64,000 nt of DNA. Source: Desulfovibrio sp. Fe33 (GTDB lineage Bacteria; Desulfobacterota; Desulfovibrionia; Desulfovibrionales; Desulfovibrionaceae). How positions within the stretch are numbered: position 1 is the stretch's first letter; every line of letters begins with the position of its first letter. Location of the stretch: positions 62,001-126,000 of the forward strand of contig NZ_JAQKGU010000001.1 in the NCBI RefSeq assembly GCF_028532725.1. The letters run 5' to 3'. The notes below the pieces were generated by a model. The model did not search any database, was not told where the DNA came from, and saw nothing but the letters and a program-made list of their open reading frames with translations. Below are positions 55,084-63,733 of the stretch, piece by piece. The position numbers and the translations under genes are program-made.

Positions 55084-55841
55084 TCGTCGTTGTCCGTCCC
55101 GGCGGCGCACGCCAGCATATTGATCTTGTGCGCGAGATAGCCCGCGCCGAATCCATTATCGATATTCACCACCCCGATGCCCGGGGCGCAGGAGTTCATC
55201 ATGGTCAGAAGGGCGGCCAGACCTTGAAAGTTGGCCCCGTATCCCACGCTGGTGGGCACCGCCACGATGGGCGGCAAGGCCAGTCCTCCGACAACGGAGG
55301 GCAGGGCGCCCTCCATGCCCGCCACGGCCACGATCACCGATGCGCCGTTGAGATCGTCCATGACGGAAAAAAGCCGATGGATGCCCGCCACGCCGCAGTC
55401 GAAATGCCGGTCCACGCGGCTCCCCAGGAATTCTGCCGTTCCGGCAGCCTCCTCGGCCACGGACATATCCGATGTCCCGGCCGAAACGACCACCACCTTG
55501 CCCGCCAGCGGCACAGGCGGCTCTCCGATGGACAGCAGCCCCGACACGGGATCGAAACGGGCCTTCGCCACGGTCCGCACGGCCTCGAAATGAGCCTGGT
55601 CGGCCTTGGTGCCGAGCGCCCGCCCGTTGTGGCGGTTGAGATGATCGAATATGGACGCCACCTGTTCGGGACTTTTGCCCGCGCAATAGACCACCTCGGG
55701 GCCGCCGGTGCGCAGCTCCCGCAACTGGTCGATCTTGGCGCAACCGGTTTCGATAAAGGACTGCCGGAGCAACTCCTTCTTCAAATTTTCCCGCGATACG
55801 CGCCCGGCTGCGAATTCATCCAACAGATGGTCCAGGCTCAT
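55080..55841 (-). CDS. larB: LarB, pyridinium-3,5-biscarboxylate mononucleotide synthase
   Basis: A 253-residue LarB that carboxylates and hydrolyses nicotinic acid adenine dinucleotide as the first step of nickel-pincer nucleotide synthesis. The PurE-like C-terminal domain has VVVSAGTSDMSVAEEAA, VAVAGMEGALPSVVGGL and AVPTSVGYGANFQGLAALL. The helical N-terminal domain is typical. ATG 55841 overlaps the larE stop as ATGA. It is part of larE-larB-larC. Confidence 0.92.
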   Translation of the reverse strand: MSLDHLLDEFAAGRVSRENLKKELLRQSFIETGCAKIDQLRELRTGGPEVVYCAGKSPEQVASIFDHLNRHNGRALGTKADQAHFEAVRTVAKARFDPVSGLLSIGEPPVPLAGKVVVVSAGTSDMSVAEEAAGTAEFLGSRVDRHFDCGVAGIHRLFSVMDDLNGASVIVAVAGMEGALPSVVGGLALPPIVAVPTSVGYGANFQGLAALLTMMNSCAPGIGVVNIDNGFGAGYLAHKINMLACAAGTDNDE

Positions 55842-56593
55842 TCGCTCCACTCCTTGAAACGGCATGATTCAAACCCGATCACCTGCGCCACGGCCACGAT
55901 TTTATCACGGTTTTCCAACATTATTCCAGAAAGTTGTGGGAGATGTTCAACGGTTGCCATCAGATTATCAGGGCGGACCCTTACCGTGTAGGCCCCGAGC
56001 GAGTGGAGGAAGGTTTCCAGCGCGGCAACCCGGTTCAATTCTTCGGCCGAAAGCGCTACGCCCACCGGGATGCGGGTGGCCAGACAGCTCTCGGACGGAT
56101 CATTCCAATTGGGCAGCCCGGCCTCGTGCGCAAGGCTCCTGATGCCCGGCTTGTCCAACCCGGCCTCCGCAAGGACGGAAAACACCGCATACTCGCGCAC
56201 CGCGCGCAGCCCAGGCCTTGCCGGGTCATCCTCCGCATTGGTCCCGTCGAGAAGCAGTGCGTCGCCGACACTGTCGCGCACCGCTTTGAAAACCAATCGC
56301 TTGCAGTGATAACAACGGTCGGCGGAGTTGCGGCGGACCGCTGTTGAAGAGAGGGCGGATATTTCCAGAACGCGGTGTTCGATGCCGATGCAGGCGGCCA
56401 CTTCCGCAGCGCGGGCCCGCTCCCGCTTGGGAGTCACTTCACTGGCGACAGTGCAGGCCACGGCCTTGTCGCCGAGCGCCATAAACGCGGCGGCGGCGGC
56501 CAGTCCGCTGTCCACCCCGCCGGACAGGGCAACGGCAGCGCGGCCTTCACCCGCGCGTTCGGCGATGAGAGAGGCGAGATGTTGGAGGCTCAT
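55838..56593 (-). CDS. larE: LarE, sulfur insertase for nickel-pincer nucleotide (three-Cys type)
   Basis: A 251-residue PP-loop enzyme (SGGVDSG at 24-30) that adds sulfur to pyridinium biscarboxylate mononucleotide. Cysteines at C94 and C97 (CYHC) and C170 (SESCLATRIP) correspond to the three-cysteine LarE class thought to hold a [4Fe-4S] cluster and use external sulfur, as opposed to single-Cys enzymes that sacrifice their own. It is the first of the three lar genes and 31 bases downstream of the MATE gene, probably the same transcript. No lactate racemase larA lies in this window. Confidence 0.9.
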   Translation of the reverse strand: MSLQHLASLIAERAGEGRAAVALSGGVDSGLAAAAAFMALGDKAVACTVASEVTPKRERARAAEVAACIGIEHRVLEISALSSTAVRRNSADRCYHCKRLVFKAVRDSVGDALLLDGTNAEDDPARPGLRAVREYAVFSVLAEAGLDKPGIRSLAHEAGLPNWNDPSESCLATRIPVGVALSAEELNRVAALETFLHSLGAYTVRVRPDNLMATVEHLPQLSGIMLENRDKIVAVAQVIGFESCRFKEWSE

Positions 56594-56624
56594 TATCCGA
56601 GCCTAGCCCACACTACAGCCCGGT

Positions 56625-58025
56625 TCAACCCATTTCAGACCTGTCACCGCGCCCTATGAGGTCGATGCGCCGCCATGGGCCGCGAATGAACCGTGCCGTG
56701 AAGATGACGGCCAGGACGACCACGTAGACGAGCAGGAACAGCCATGGCCAATGGATGTTGGTGATACCCAGCCAGCTCAGCACGAGCATGGGAATGACGA
56801 TGCTGGCGATGGACGCTGTTCCCATCACAAGCATGATGAACCGCGTATCCCCGGCCCCCTTGAGCCCGCCCATGTACACGATGACCACAGCGTCGCACAC
56901 GGTGAACACGGCGGCGTAACGCATGAGGGTTTTCCCCATTTCCAGAACCGCGTCGAAATCGGCTCCGGCGTCGCCGCTGGCGCGGAACAGGTTGAGAAGA
57001 TACTCGGGCATGACCCAGAAAACCACCGCCATGACGATCATATAGGCCAAGGCCAGATGCAGGACCGAGTGGGTGGCGAATGCCGCCCGGTCCGGGTTGT
57101 TGTCCCCCATGGCCTGGCCGACCATGATGCTGGCGGCCACGTGCAGGCCGATGGTGGGCATGAAGGCGAGATTGTAGATGGAAAAGACCGCGCTTGTCGA
57201 AGCCAGTTCAACAGACCCGAACCTTCCAACAATGAAGACGAAAAAGGAAATGGCGAATATGTCCAGGAAGAACTGTACGCCGCCGGGCAGACCATATTTC
57301 AGGAACCGCCCGAACATCTCGCGATCGAGCCGCCAGCCGGACAAGACCTTGAACGTCCGCTCGTTCCGGGGCGTGAAGATCAGCAGGGTATAGACGATCA
57401 GCGGCACGACAAAACCGATCACGGTCGCCAGTCCGGCACCGGCGATGCCCATTTCTGGGAACGGACCCACGCCGTTTATGAGACAATAATCAAGCGGGAT
57501 ATTGATGAAAATGCCGCCGATACTAATAAGCATGACCGGTTTGGTCAGCCCGCGTCCGGCAAAGAAATTGGACAGGCACAACCCGAGCAGGCAGGGGAGG
57601 CTGCCCACCGTGAGAATCTGGAAATACACGATCTCAAGCCTGCGCAGTTCCTCGGGGTGTCCCCCCAGTTGGAACAGCGGCTCCGCGAGAAACCCGAGCG
57701 CGGCGAGGCACAGCCCGGAGGGAATGCAGAACCAGATACCCTGCCAAAGGGCGCGGCCAACGTTTTCCGGGCGACACGCGCCGGTGTACTGGGCGATGAA
57801 GACGTTGACGTATTCGGACACGCCCATGAAAAAGGAGAGGAACAGGAAGGCCATGACATTGGCCGGAAGGGCGGCTCCCAAGGCCTCTAAAGAGTAGTTG
57901 CCAAGAAAGATGCGGTCCGTAAAGGTCATGGCCGTGTTGGAGATCATGCTCACGACCAGCGGCAGCCCGATATTCAGGGCCTCTCTGTACCCGCCTTGCG
58001 CGTTCCAACGTTTCACCGGATTCAT
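56625..58025 (-). CDS. MATE-family multidrug/sodium antiporter
   Basis: A 466-residue MATE transporter with about twelve helices. N-terminal YREALNIGLPLVVSMISNTAM and DRIFLGNYSLEALGAALPAN match the first repeat; LLGLCLSNFFAGRG and GIFINIPLDYCLING are internal MATE landmarks. It exports cationic or organic compounds with sodium or protons. I prefer ATG 58025, which has GCGAGG upstream; GTG 58064 would add 13 residues. It is divergent from a marR gene, the likely regulator. The proximity of lar genes suggests one transcript but no shared function. Confidence 0.9.
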   Translation of the reverse strand: MNPVKRWNAQGGYREALNIGLPLVVSMISNTAMTFTDRIFLGNYSLEALGAALPANVMAFLFLSFFMGVSEYVNVFIAQYTGACRPENVGRALWQGIWFCIPSGLCLAALGFLAEPLFQLGGHPEELRRLEIVYFQILTVGSLPCLLGLCLSNFFAGRGLTKPVMLISIGGIFINIPLDYCLINGVGPFPEMGIAGAGLATVIGFVVPLIVYTLLIFTPRNERTFKVLSGWRLDREMFGRFLKYGLPGGVQFFLDIFAISFFVFIVGRFGSVELASTSAVFSIYNLAFMPTIGLHVAASIMVGQAMGDNNPDRAAFATHSVLHLALAYMIVMAVVFWVMPEYLLNLFRASGDAGADFDAVLEMGKTLMRYAAVFTVCDAVVIVYMGGLKGAGDTRFIMLVMGTASIASIVIPMLVLSWLGITNIHWPWLFLLVYVVVLAVIFTARFIRGPWRRIDLIGRGDRSEMG

Positions 58026-58182
58026 ATTTTTCAGCCTCGCGAGCACCATGGCCCGATTCGCCACGGCACACTATACCGGGAACTGTTGACGGTAAAGCTC
58101 AAACGCTGCATCTTACCTTTGGCGTGAAATAAAACACAGCGGGCTATATAACCGCCCCTACAACCTCAAACCGGCAGACACT

Positions 58183-58698
58183 ATGGAAATCACACCGGAG
58201 CATCTTTTTTTCCCGGCCATGTCCCGCTTTCAACGGCTTTATTCGAAAGGGCTGTCGAAACGGCTCGACGCCCACGGCGTCAAGCCGGGATATCTCGACG
58301 TGTTCTTCCGGCTCTGGGAAGAGGACGGCATAACCCAAAAGGCGCTGCACGAGTCCATGGATGTGGAGCAGGCCACCTTGTCCAACACCCTCAAACGGAT
58401 GGAGCGAGACGGTTTTCTCGTCCGGGAACGCAACCCTGACGACCGCAGACAGTCCGTCATCGCCCTTACCCTCACCGGCGCCAGCCTGCGCAAGATCGTC
58501 ATGTCCGCCATCGACGACATTCAGGCCGTGGTCAACACTCGCCTCAGCTTCAACGATCGTCGGTATTTCCGGCGCATCCTCACCCAGATGACCGACCAGC
58601 TCGTACAGGACCTGGATGACGCCACCCTGGTGCTGCTCGACGAAGTGGACGACTCGGACGACGATACCGTCCTGCTCGTCGACGAAATCCAAAAATAG
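58183..58698 (+). CDS. MarR-family regulator
   Basis: A 171-residue MarR regulator with the winged helix-turn-helix at about residues 45-110 (ITQKALHESMDVEQATLSNTLKRMERDGFLVRERNPDDRRQ, read in parts). The C-terminal tail is acidic (LLDEVDDSDDDTVLLVDE), unusual for the family. It is divergent from the MATE exporter, with 157 bases between their starts, so it probably represses the exporter and the lar genes behind it. The ligand is unknown. Confidence 0.88.
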   Translation: MEITPEHLFFPAMSRFQRLYSKGLSKRLDAHGVKPGYLDVFFRLWEEDGITQKALHESMDVEQATLSNTLKRMERDGFLVRERNPDDRRQSVIALTLTGASLRKIVMSAIDDIQAVVNTRLSFNDRRYFRRILTQMTDQLVQDLDDATLVLLDEVDDSDDDTVLLVDEIQK

Positions 58699-59120
58699 GC
58701 GAAACTCACACCACAACCAACCACAACTGATTTTGCGGCACTTCCAGCCCATCCATATCGCCCCTTAGGACGGGGCTTCGCATCGCCGCACAACTGCCCC
58801 TCCCACAGACTTCTCCAAACAATCACGCTTCACGGAAACTGACGGGCCAGTTCCATCTTCAACACATTCAACATTCTGAATTTACGATAGTTATCGGCAA
58901 CTACAGCTTCATTCCAACAACATTTCCAGCGGCAACGGTTTTTATCTTTCTCTCCCCCGATTTTGTTTTCCAATGCGCAATTCGTGCTTTTTCCCCATTA
59001 TTTTTTTGCCCGAATTCTGATATGAAATCCCTAATTCACAACAACGTCCTGTAATTATTTTTTATAAGGTAATCTCTAGACAATCTCTAGGCTTAGAACG
59101 ACAACAGTGTACTTTGTTGA
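58699..59120. other. AT-rich intergenic region
   Basis: There is no credible ORF. The only structures are a weak hairpin GCCCC (58760-58764) with GGGGC (58772-58776) after marR, and two TCTCTAG repeats near 59085-59100 (TCTCTAGACAATCTCTAG). The second half is distinctly AT-rich for this genome. Confidence 0.5.
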
Positions 59121-59149
59121 CATTCTTTGACACCCTATGTCAAAGAATG
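59121..59149. promoter_or_regulatory. 12-bp inverted repeat over start codon of HTH gene
   Basis: CATTCTTTGACA (59121-59132) pairs perfectly with TGTCAAAGAATG (59138-59149) around CCCTA. The ATG at 59137 lies inside it, and TTGACA boxes at 59117-59122 and 59127-59132 overlap it. It looks like an autoregulatory operator, or an mRNA hairpin that hides the start. Confidence 0.6.
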
Positions 59150-59427
59150 AACATCATAAGTCGGATTGTGACATGATGGACAACTCAGATGCGCCCAGAC
59201 CGCCCACGCTGCTTACCGTGCGGGAAGTTGCGGACTATTTACGGGTACACCAGAGAACCGCATACAGGCTGATTACGAGCGGCGCCATTCGGGCCGTGAA
59301 GATCGGAAGCCAATGGCGGGTGCCCGAACCGGCGCTGATGGAATTTTTAGAGAGTGGAATGAATGCCTCGGTTTCCACGGGCAAGAAGAAAACCGAGCCG
59401 GATCAATTCAAACTCCCTCTGGACTAA
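59137..59427 (+). CDS. excisionase-type helix-turn-helix protein
   Basis: A 96-residue DNA-binding protein. Residues 24-72 form an excisionase/MerR-type winged helix (TLLTVREVADYLRVHQRTAY; IRAVKIGSQWRVPEPALMEFL). The flanks are charged and unstructured. The start is uncertain: ATG 59137 lies inside the inverted repeat, and ATG 59173 is an alternative that keeps the whole domain. No phage genes are near, so it is more likely a small regulator, perhaps of itself and the next gene 10 bases on. Confidence 0.8.
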   Translation: MSKNEHHKSDCDMMDNSDAPRPPTLLTVREVADYLRVHQRTAYRLITSGAIRAVKIGSQWRVPEPALMEFLESGMNASVSTGKKKTEPDQFKLPLD

Positions 59428-59437
59428 GGAGAACGGC

Positions 59438-59842
59438 ATGTCGAAAAGAACGTTTGGCGGTTATGACGGGAGCGACCCGATCCTGAACGTTACCCTGCCC
59501 AATGACTTCGGCGAGGACCTCAAGGTTACCGGCCGTCTCATCGGCGAAGAAATGTATTTCGATGACGGCACCGGCATGTTGACCATGGAAAAGCTCTATC
59601 GCGCCGAAGACGATAAGCTTGCCTACAGCATCATCTCCGCCATCGGCCATGCCCGCGAACGCCGCGCCTACCGCCTTGAAGAGCGCGAAGACAGCTGCAT
59701 CGTCAGCAATGGCAGCCTGACCCTCGAATTCAATTACGACGAACTCTTCGAACTCCTGGCCGTCGCCATGGAATCCGAAAAGGGAAGCGACTCCGGGCAG
59801 GTCTCCGAGCAGGTCCGCCGCAAACTCGCCGCGAATGAATAG
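59438..59842 (+). CDS. protein of unknown function
   Basis: A 134-residue soluble acidic protein. ATG 59438 has a strong AAGGAGAAC upstream. The sequence shows DPILNVTLPNDFGEDLKVTG, a mid-region AYSIISAIGHARERRAYRLE and a C-terminal helix FELLAVAMESEKG. I recognise no family and see no catalytic motif. It is ten bases after the HTH gene and followed by its own terminator, so the two form a small operon. Confidence 0.75.
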   Translation: MSKRTFGGYDGSDPILNVTLPNDFGEDLKVTGRLIGEEMYFDDGTGMLTMEKLYRAEDDKLAYSIISAIGHARERRAYRLEEREDSCIVSNGSLTLEFNYDELFELLAVAMESEKGSDSGQVSEQVRRKLAANE

Positions 59843-59866
59843 TCCGCCGTATCCATACGCATCTAC

Positions 59867-59892
59867 AAGGGGTCTCGATGGCCCCTTTTTTT
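59867..59892 (+). terminator. rho-independent terminator
   Basis: AAGGGGTC-TCGAT-GGCCCCTT followed by TTTTT, 25 bases after the preceding stop. Confidence 0.85.
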
Positions 59893-59946
59893 GTGCTTTT
59901 TTACGTTTCGGTTACCCTGCAAGCCAGGGCGCTGCCCCGGACCCCG

Positions 59947-59976
59947 CCAGGGAACCTTTTGAAAAAGGTTCCCTGG
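59947..59976 (+). repeat. palindromic element of a second type
   Basis: CCAGGGAACCTTTT (59947-59960) pairs exactly with AAAAGGTTCCCTGG (59963-59976). Flanks read GGGCGCTGCCCCGGACCCCG before and ACCCTCCAAAACTTCTT after. The apex CCTTTTGAAAAAGG and the trailing CAAAACTT echo the 33025 and 60201 elements, suggesting one broad repeat family. It lies 54 bases past the terminator of the preceding gene. Confidence 0.6.
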
Positions 59977-60100
59977 ACCCTCCAAAACTTCTTATCGCGC
60001 CTTCGGCGAAGGGCCAAATTGAGGGGGGAATCAGGAATTACCTACAAATATGTAGGTAAACAATGAATAAAATTGTTTGGAATTTCCGCGAAGCGATAGA

Positions 60101-60201
60101 AAAAGTTTAGGAAGGAAGAGGGGATGGGGGTCCGGGGGAAGGGGAGAAGGAAAGCCCTTTTCAAAGGGTTTCCTTCTCCCCTTCCCCCGGCCGCCGGAGG
60201 C
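60101..60201 (-). repeat. dispersed palindromic element, copy 2
   Basis: Read on the minus strand it begins GCCTCCGGCGGCC and ends CCTAAACTTTT, like copy 1. The stem is a perfect 22-bp inverted repeat (60132-60153 with 60169-60190) around the same CCCTTTGAAAAGGG apex. It starts 17 bases past the pfkA stop, in the same direction as pfkA. Confidence 0.8.
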
Positions 60202-60218
60202 ATTCTACACGGCCCCCG

Positions 60219-61514
60219 CTACTTCAGAAACTCTCTCTGGCCAGTGGCTTCCATCACCGACGACCACCAGTCGGAATTGGTGTTGATGCGGCGGCGTTCG
60301 GCGGCGACGAGATGCAGCGGGAGATGCACCATGCTTGATTTAAGCCTGGTGATGACCATATCGGTCTTTCCCGCCATGGCGGCGTGGACGGCATTCTGGC
60401 CCAGGAAACCGCAATACACCCGATCTCCGGCGTTTGCCGGGATGGAGCGAATCAAGTAGCTGGGATCGATAAATTTTATGTTGATCTCGAAATCTTTTGA
60501 TTCGGCATAGCCCTCAAGTTCGCGAATGATAAGCCCGCAGATATCGCCCAGCTTGGGATTGCCGGACGGGTCCCGTTCCGGCTCGCCGCCAAGCAAGTCC
60601 TGCCCGGCCCCCTCGGCGCAGACTATGATCGTGTGCTTCCGCTCCTTGAGACGAGTTTCGACGACCTGGAGGAGACCACCTTCGCCGTACAGGGAGAACG
60701 GCTGTTCCGGAACGAGGAGAAAATTGACCTCCTGCATGGCAAGCGTCGCCTGGGCCGCGATGAAGCCCGCCTCCCGGCCCATGAGCTTGACCAGCCCCAC
60801 GCCCATGTCCATGCCCGTGGCTTCAACGTGTGCGCACTGGATGACTTCGGCCGCCTTTTCCACAGCGGTATCAAACCCGAAGGACCGGGTTATGAAATTG
60901 ATATCGTTGTCGATGGTCTTGGGTATGCCGATGACCGCGATATTCCGCTTCCGGGCGGATATCTCGTCGACGATGGCCCGCGCGGCGCGCATGGCCCCGT
61001 CGCCGCCGATGACGAAAAGTATGTTGATATTCAGCCGATCCAGTGAATCGACTATTTCCACAGGGTCTTGCAGCCCGCGCGATGAGCCGAGAATCGTGCC
61101 GCCGAACTGGTGGATATGGGAAACCGACTCGGGCGTGAGCACCTTGACCTCGTAGCCGTACTTGGGGATGAAGCCGCGAAGCCCGTTGCTGATACCGAGC
61201 ACATGACGTACACCGTAGTGATAGTGGGCCTCGTTGACGATAGCCCGAATGACGTCGTTGATGCCGGGGCAGACGCCGCCGCAGGTGACCACGGCGCACC
61301 GGGCCTTGGAGGCGTCGAAGTAGATGCGTTCGCGCGGTCCGGCTTTTTCGAAATCCTTTTGCAGGATATCCGCATCCAGCTCGGTCAGTTCGCCTGAGGT
61401 GAGCATCAGCGTCACCGGCACGGATTCGTCCACGAATCTCGCGTTTTTGAGTGGCGACTGGATCTTGGCTGCGCCGAGACTTGGTATCTCAGTGATAAAG
61501 TCGAGTCGTTTCAT
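60219..61514 (-). CDS. pfkA: 6-phosphofructokinase, plant-like/group with Lys at position 124
   Basis: A 431-residue phosphofructokinase of the long type. CGGVCPGINDVIR at 78-90 binds nucleotide phosphates. GGDGAMR (G173 at the E. coli 104 position) predicts ATP use rather than pyrophosphate, while GIPKTIDNDI has Lys199 where ATP enzymes usually have Gly124. This G/K combination marks the plant-like class. GGAGCGCAATC precedes ATG 61514. It is followed by the dispersed hairpin element. It catalyses fructose 6-phosphate to fructose 1,6-bisphosphate. Confidence 0.9.
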   Translation of the reverse strand: MKRLDFITEIPSLGAAKIQSPLKNARFVDESVPVTLMLTSGELTELDADILQKDFEKAGPRERIYFDASKARCAVVTCGGVCPGINDVIRAIVNEAHYHYGVRHVLGISNGLRGFIPKYGYEVKVLTPESVSHIHQFGGTILGSSRGLQDPVEIVDSLDRLNINILFVIGGDGAMRAARAIVDEISARKRNIAVIGIPKTIDNDINFITRSFGFDTAVEKAAEVIQCAHVEATGMDMGVGLVKLMGREAGFIAAQATLAMQEVNFLLVPEQPFSLYGEGGLLQVVETRLKERKHTIIVCAEGAGQDLLGGEPERDPSGNPKLGDICGLIIRELEGYAESKDFEINIKFIDPSYLIRSIPANAGDRVYCGFLGQNAVHAAMAGKTDMVITRLKSSMVHLPLHLVAAERRRINTNSDWWSSVMEATGQREFLK

Positions 61515-61548
61515 GATTGCGCTCCGTATTGCGAATCGCGCCTGCCGG

Positions 61549-62562
61549 TCATTCCTGCCAGAAGCTCACCTGCGGTTCAGGAAGCTCGATCACGGTTTCC
61601 CTGAGATCATCAGGGGTAGCCGTGGCCGCGCCCACCTGGCCGACGACCACGCCAGCGGCATAGTTGGCCAGGGTACAGGCGGTCAGCAGGTCCATACCGG
61701 CCGCAAGGGCCAGGCCGGTGGTGGCGATGACCGTATCGCCCGCGCCGGTGACGTCGAAGACCTTGCGCGCGAAGGTCGGGATATGGCGAATTGAGCCTTC
61801 GCCCTCGAACAGGGCCATACCGTCAGGTCCCAAGGTAATGAGAAGATTCCGACAGCCGAGACGCTTGAAGATGGCCCGGCCTGCTTCAATGACGGATTTC
61901 CGGTCGGTAACAGGAAGATTCGCGCCCTCGCTGGCTTCCTTTGTATTGGGGGTCAGCAGGTCGACGCCCTGGTAGAGGTCGTAGTTGACGGTTTTGGGGT
62001 CGACCAAAACCAGCGGCGGGGTGGACCGGGACGAAATCATCGGCATGAAGCGATCCATGAATTCCCTGGAAATGAACCCCTTGCCGTAGTCGGACAGGAT
62101 GACCACGGAATATTCCGGGAGGTTCTCTTCCAAGATGATGAACAGTGTGTCGAGCTCATCGGGGGAGAGTGGACCGACCCGTTCCTGATCCACGCGAACC
62201 ACCTGCTGGTTGTGCGCGATGATGCGCGTCTTGACCGTGGTGGGACGGCTTCCGTCCTGGATAAGCCTGGTGCTCAATCCGGCCTGGTTGCAGAGGTCTT
62301 CAAGTACGGAACCGTTGCCGTCCGTGCCCACGGCTCCGATAAGCAGGGGCTTGCCGCCCAGGTCTGCGATGTTTCTGGCCACGTTGCCCGCGCCGCCCAG
62401 AAGGAAGGATTCCTTCTCAACGCGGACCACGGGCACAGGAGCTTCAGGCGAAATGCGCTCGACGCCGCCCATGAGGTAGTGATCCAACATGAGATCACCG
62501 ATTATCATGACCTTGTGGCCCTCTAGGGCTTTGACGGCTTTCAGAATCAGTTCATGTGACAT
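61549..62562 (-). CDS. rfaE1: D-glycero-beta-D-manno-heptose-7-phosphate kinase
   Basis: A 337-residue PfkB-family kinase equivalent to the N-terminal half of HldE/RfaE. Landmarks are DLMLDHYLMGGVERISPEAP, FLLGGAGNVARNIADLGG, and the catalytic VFDVTGAGDTVIAT near residue 270. It phosphorylates heptose 7-phosphate at position 1 for lipopolysaccharide core synthesis. The adenylyltransferase half (RfaE2) is not fused. ATG 62562 is preferred over an upstream TTG at 62577. It ends 35 bases upstream of pfkA and may share its transcript. Confidence 0.93.
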   Translation of the reverse strand: MSHELILKAVKALEGHKVMIIGDLMLDHYLMGGVERISPEAPVPVVRVEKESFLLGGAGNVARNIADLGGKPLLIGAVGTDGNGSVLEDLCNQAGLSTRLIQDGSRPTTVKTRIIAHNQQVVRVDQERVGPLSPDELDTLFIILEENLPEYSVVILSDYGKGFISREFMDRFMPMISSRSTPPLVLVDPKTVNYDLYQGVDLLTPNTKEASEGANLPVTDRKSVIEAGRAIFKRLGCRNLLITLGPDGMALFEGEGSIRHIPTFARKVFDVTGAGDTVIATTGLALAAGMDLLTACTLANYAAGVVVGQVGAATATPDDLRETVIELPEPQVSFWQE

Positions 62563-62725
62563 ATCGTAAACAACCAATGTTTTCCTGCTGTTGGTATCTT
62601 GCCGCGACCTTTCCGGCTCATGCGGCGATCATGGCCTTCGCGGCCGGGGAAAACGGTGTGATCGCGAGAATTTCACGCACCGCTCGCATTACGTTCGATG
62701 GAGTCCTTAAAAGGGGCTTTGATCC

Positions 62726-63643
62726 TTATTGGAACTGGACTCCAAACTTTTCCGCAACCGACCGCAAATCATCTTCAGCCTTGTAACTCACCGTCAACTT
62801 ACCTTTTTCCGGAGAGCCGGAGATTTTAACCGTAAGTCCCAACATATCGGAAAGCTCATCCTGCAAAGCCTCCAGACGGGGGTCGATGGGACGAGGTTCG
62901 GCTTTGGCGCTTCTAGAGGAGGGCGACGCCCCGACCTCGTCGGCCCCGGGGAGCCGTCCGTTCTGCTTGAAGAAGGACGCCTGAGCCTCGGCCTGCCGCA
63001 CGGTCAGCCCGTTTTCTGCGATACGGCGATGCAGTTCGGCCTGAGGCTCGGGATCGCTCACAGCCATGATCGCACGGCCATGTCCGGCCGACAGCACGTT
63101 TTGCTGAATGTCCGCCTGGACCGATTCAGGCAGGTTGAGCAACCGCAGGGAGTTGGCCACGGCCGAACGGCTTTTGCCCACCTGGCGGGCCAGTTCTTCC
63201 TGGCTCAGGCCGAATTCCTGCTGAAGCCGCTGATACCCAAGTGCCTCTTCGACCGAGTTCAAATCCTCCCGCTGGAGGTTCTCGATCAGGGCGATGGCCA
63301 GGCTTTCCTGGTCGGTCATTTCCCTGACCAGGGAGGGGATTTCCTCCAGTCCCGCTTTTTTGGAGGCGCGCAACCGGCGCTCTCCGGCCACCAGCTCATA
63401 CTTGCCTCCGCCGAGAGGGCGGACCAGGACGGGCTGGAGCACACCGCGTGTCTGAATGGACGCGGTCAGATCGTTGAGCGCCTCTTCGGAAAATTCGCGC
63501 CGGGGCTGGTGCGGGTTGGGTCTGATGGCTCCCACCGGAATGAGGCGCACCTCGGCAGCATCGGAAGTGACTTTCTCGTCCTCGCGCACGCCGCCGAGCA
63601 GCGCGTCGAGTCCACGTCCCAATCCCCTGTTGCTCAATGTCAT
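62726..63643 (-). CDS. parB: chromosome-partitioning protein ParB
   Basis: A 305-residue ParB/Spo0J. It begins RGLGRGLDALLG, then the CTPase/nuclease-like box with NPHQPRREF and AGERRLRASKKAGL (GERR at 87-90), the helix-turn-helix around LSQEELARQVGKSRSAVANSLRLL (read in parts), and a C-terminal dimer domain. It binds parS and loads condensin for origin segregation. CAGGAGTCATAT precedes ATG 63643. ParA is not directly adjacent in the window; it may lie beyond. Confidence 0.94.
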   Translation of the reverse strand: MTLSNRGLGRGLDALLGGVREDEKVTSDAAEVRLIPVGAIRPNPHQPRREFSEEALNDLTASIQTRGVLQPVLVRPLGGGKYELVAGERRLRASKKAGLEEIPSLVREMTDQESLAIALIENLQREDLNSVEEALGYQRLQQEFGLSQEELARQVGKSRSAVANSLRLLNLPESVQADIQQNVLSAGHGRAIMAVSDPEPQAELHRRIAENGLTVRQAEAQASFFKQNGRLPGADEVGASPSSRSAKAEPRPIDPRLEALQDELSDMLGLTVKISGSPEKGKLTVSYKAEDDLRSVAEKFGVQFQ

Positions 63644-63733
63644 ATATGACTCCTGTCTGGCTTGTAATTTCATTCTTGCTCTAAATGACGCTAGTGCCTA
63701 TAACGCTCCGAAAACAGAACACATGGAGCGCAC

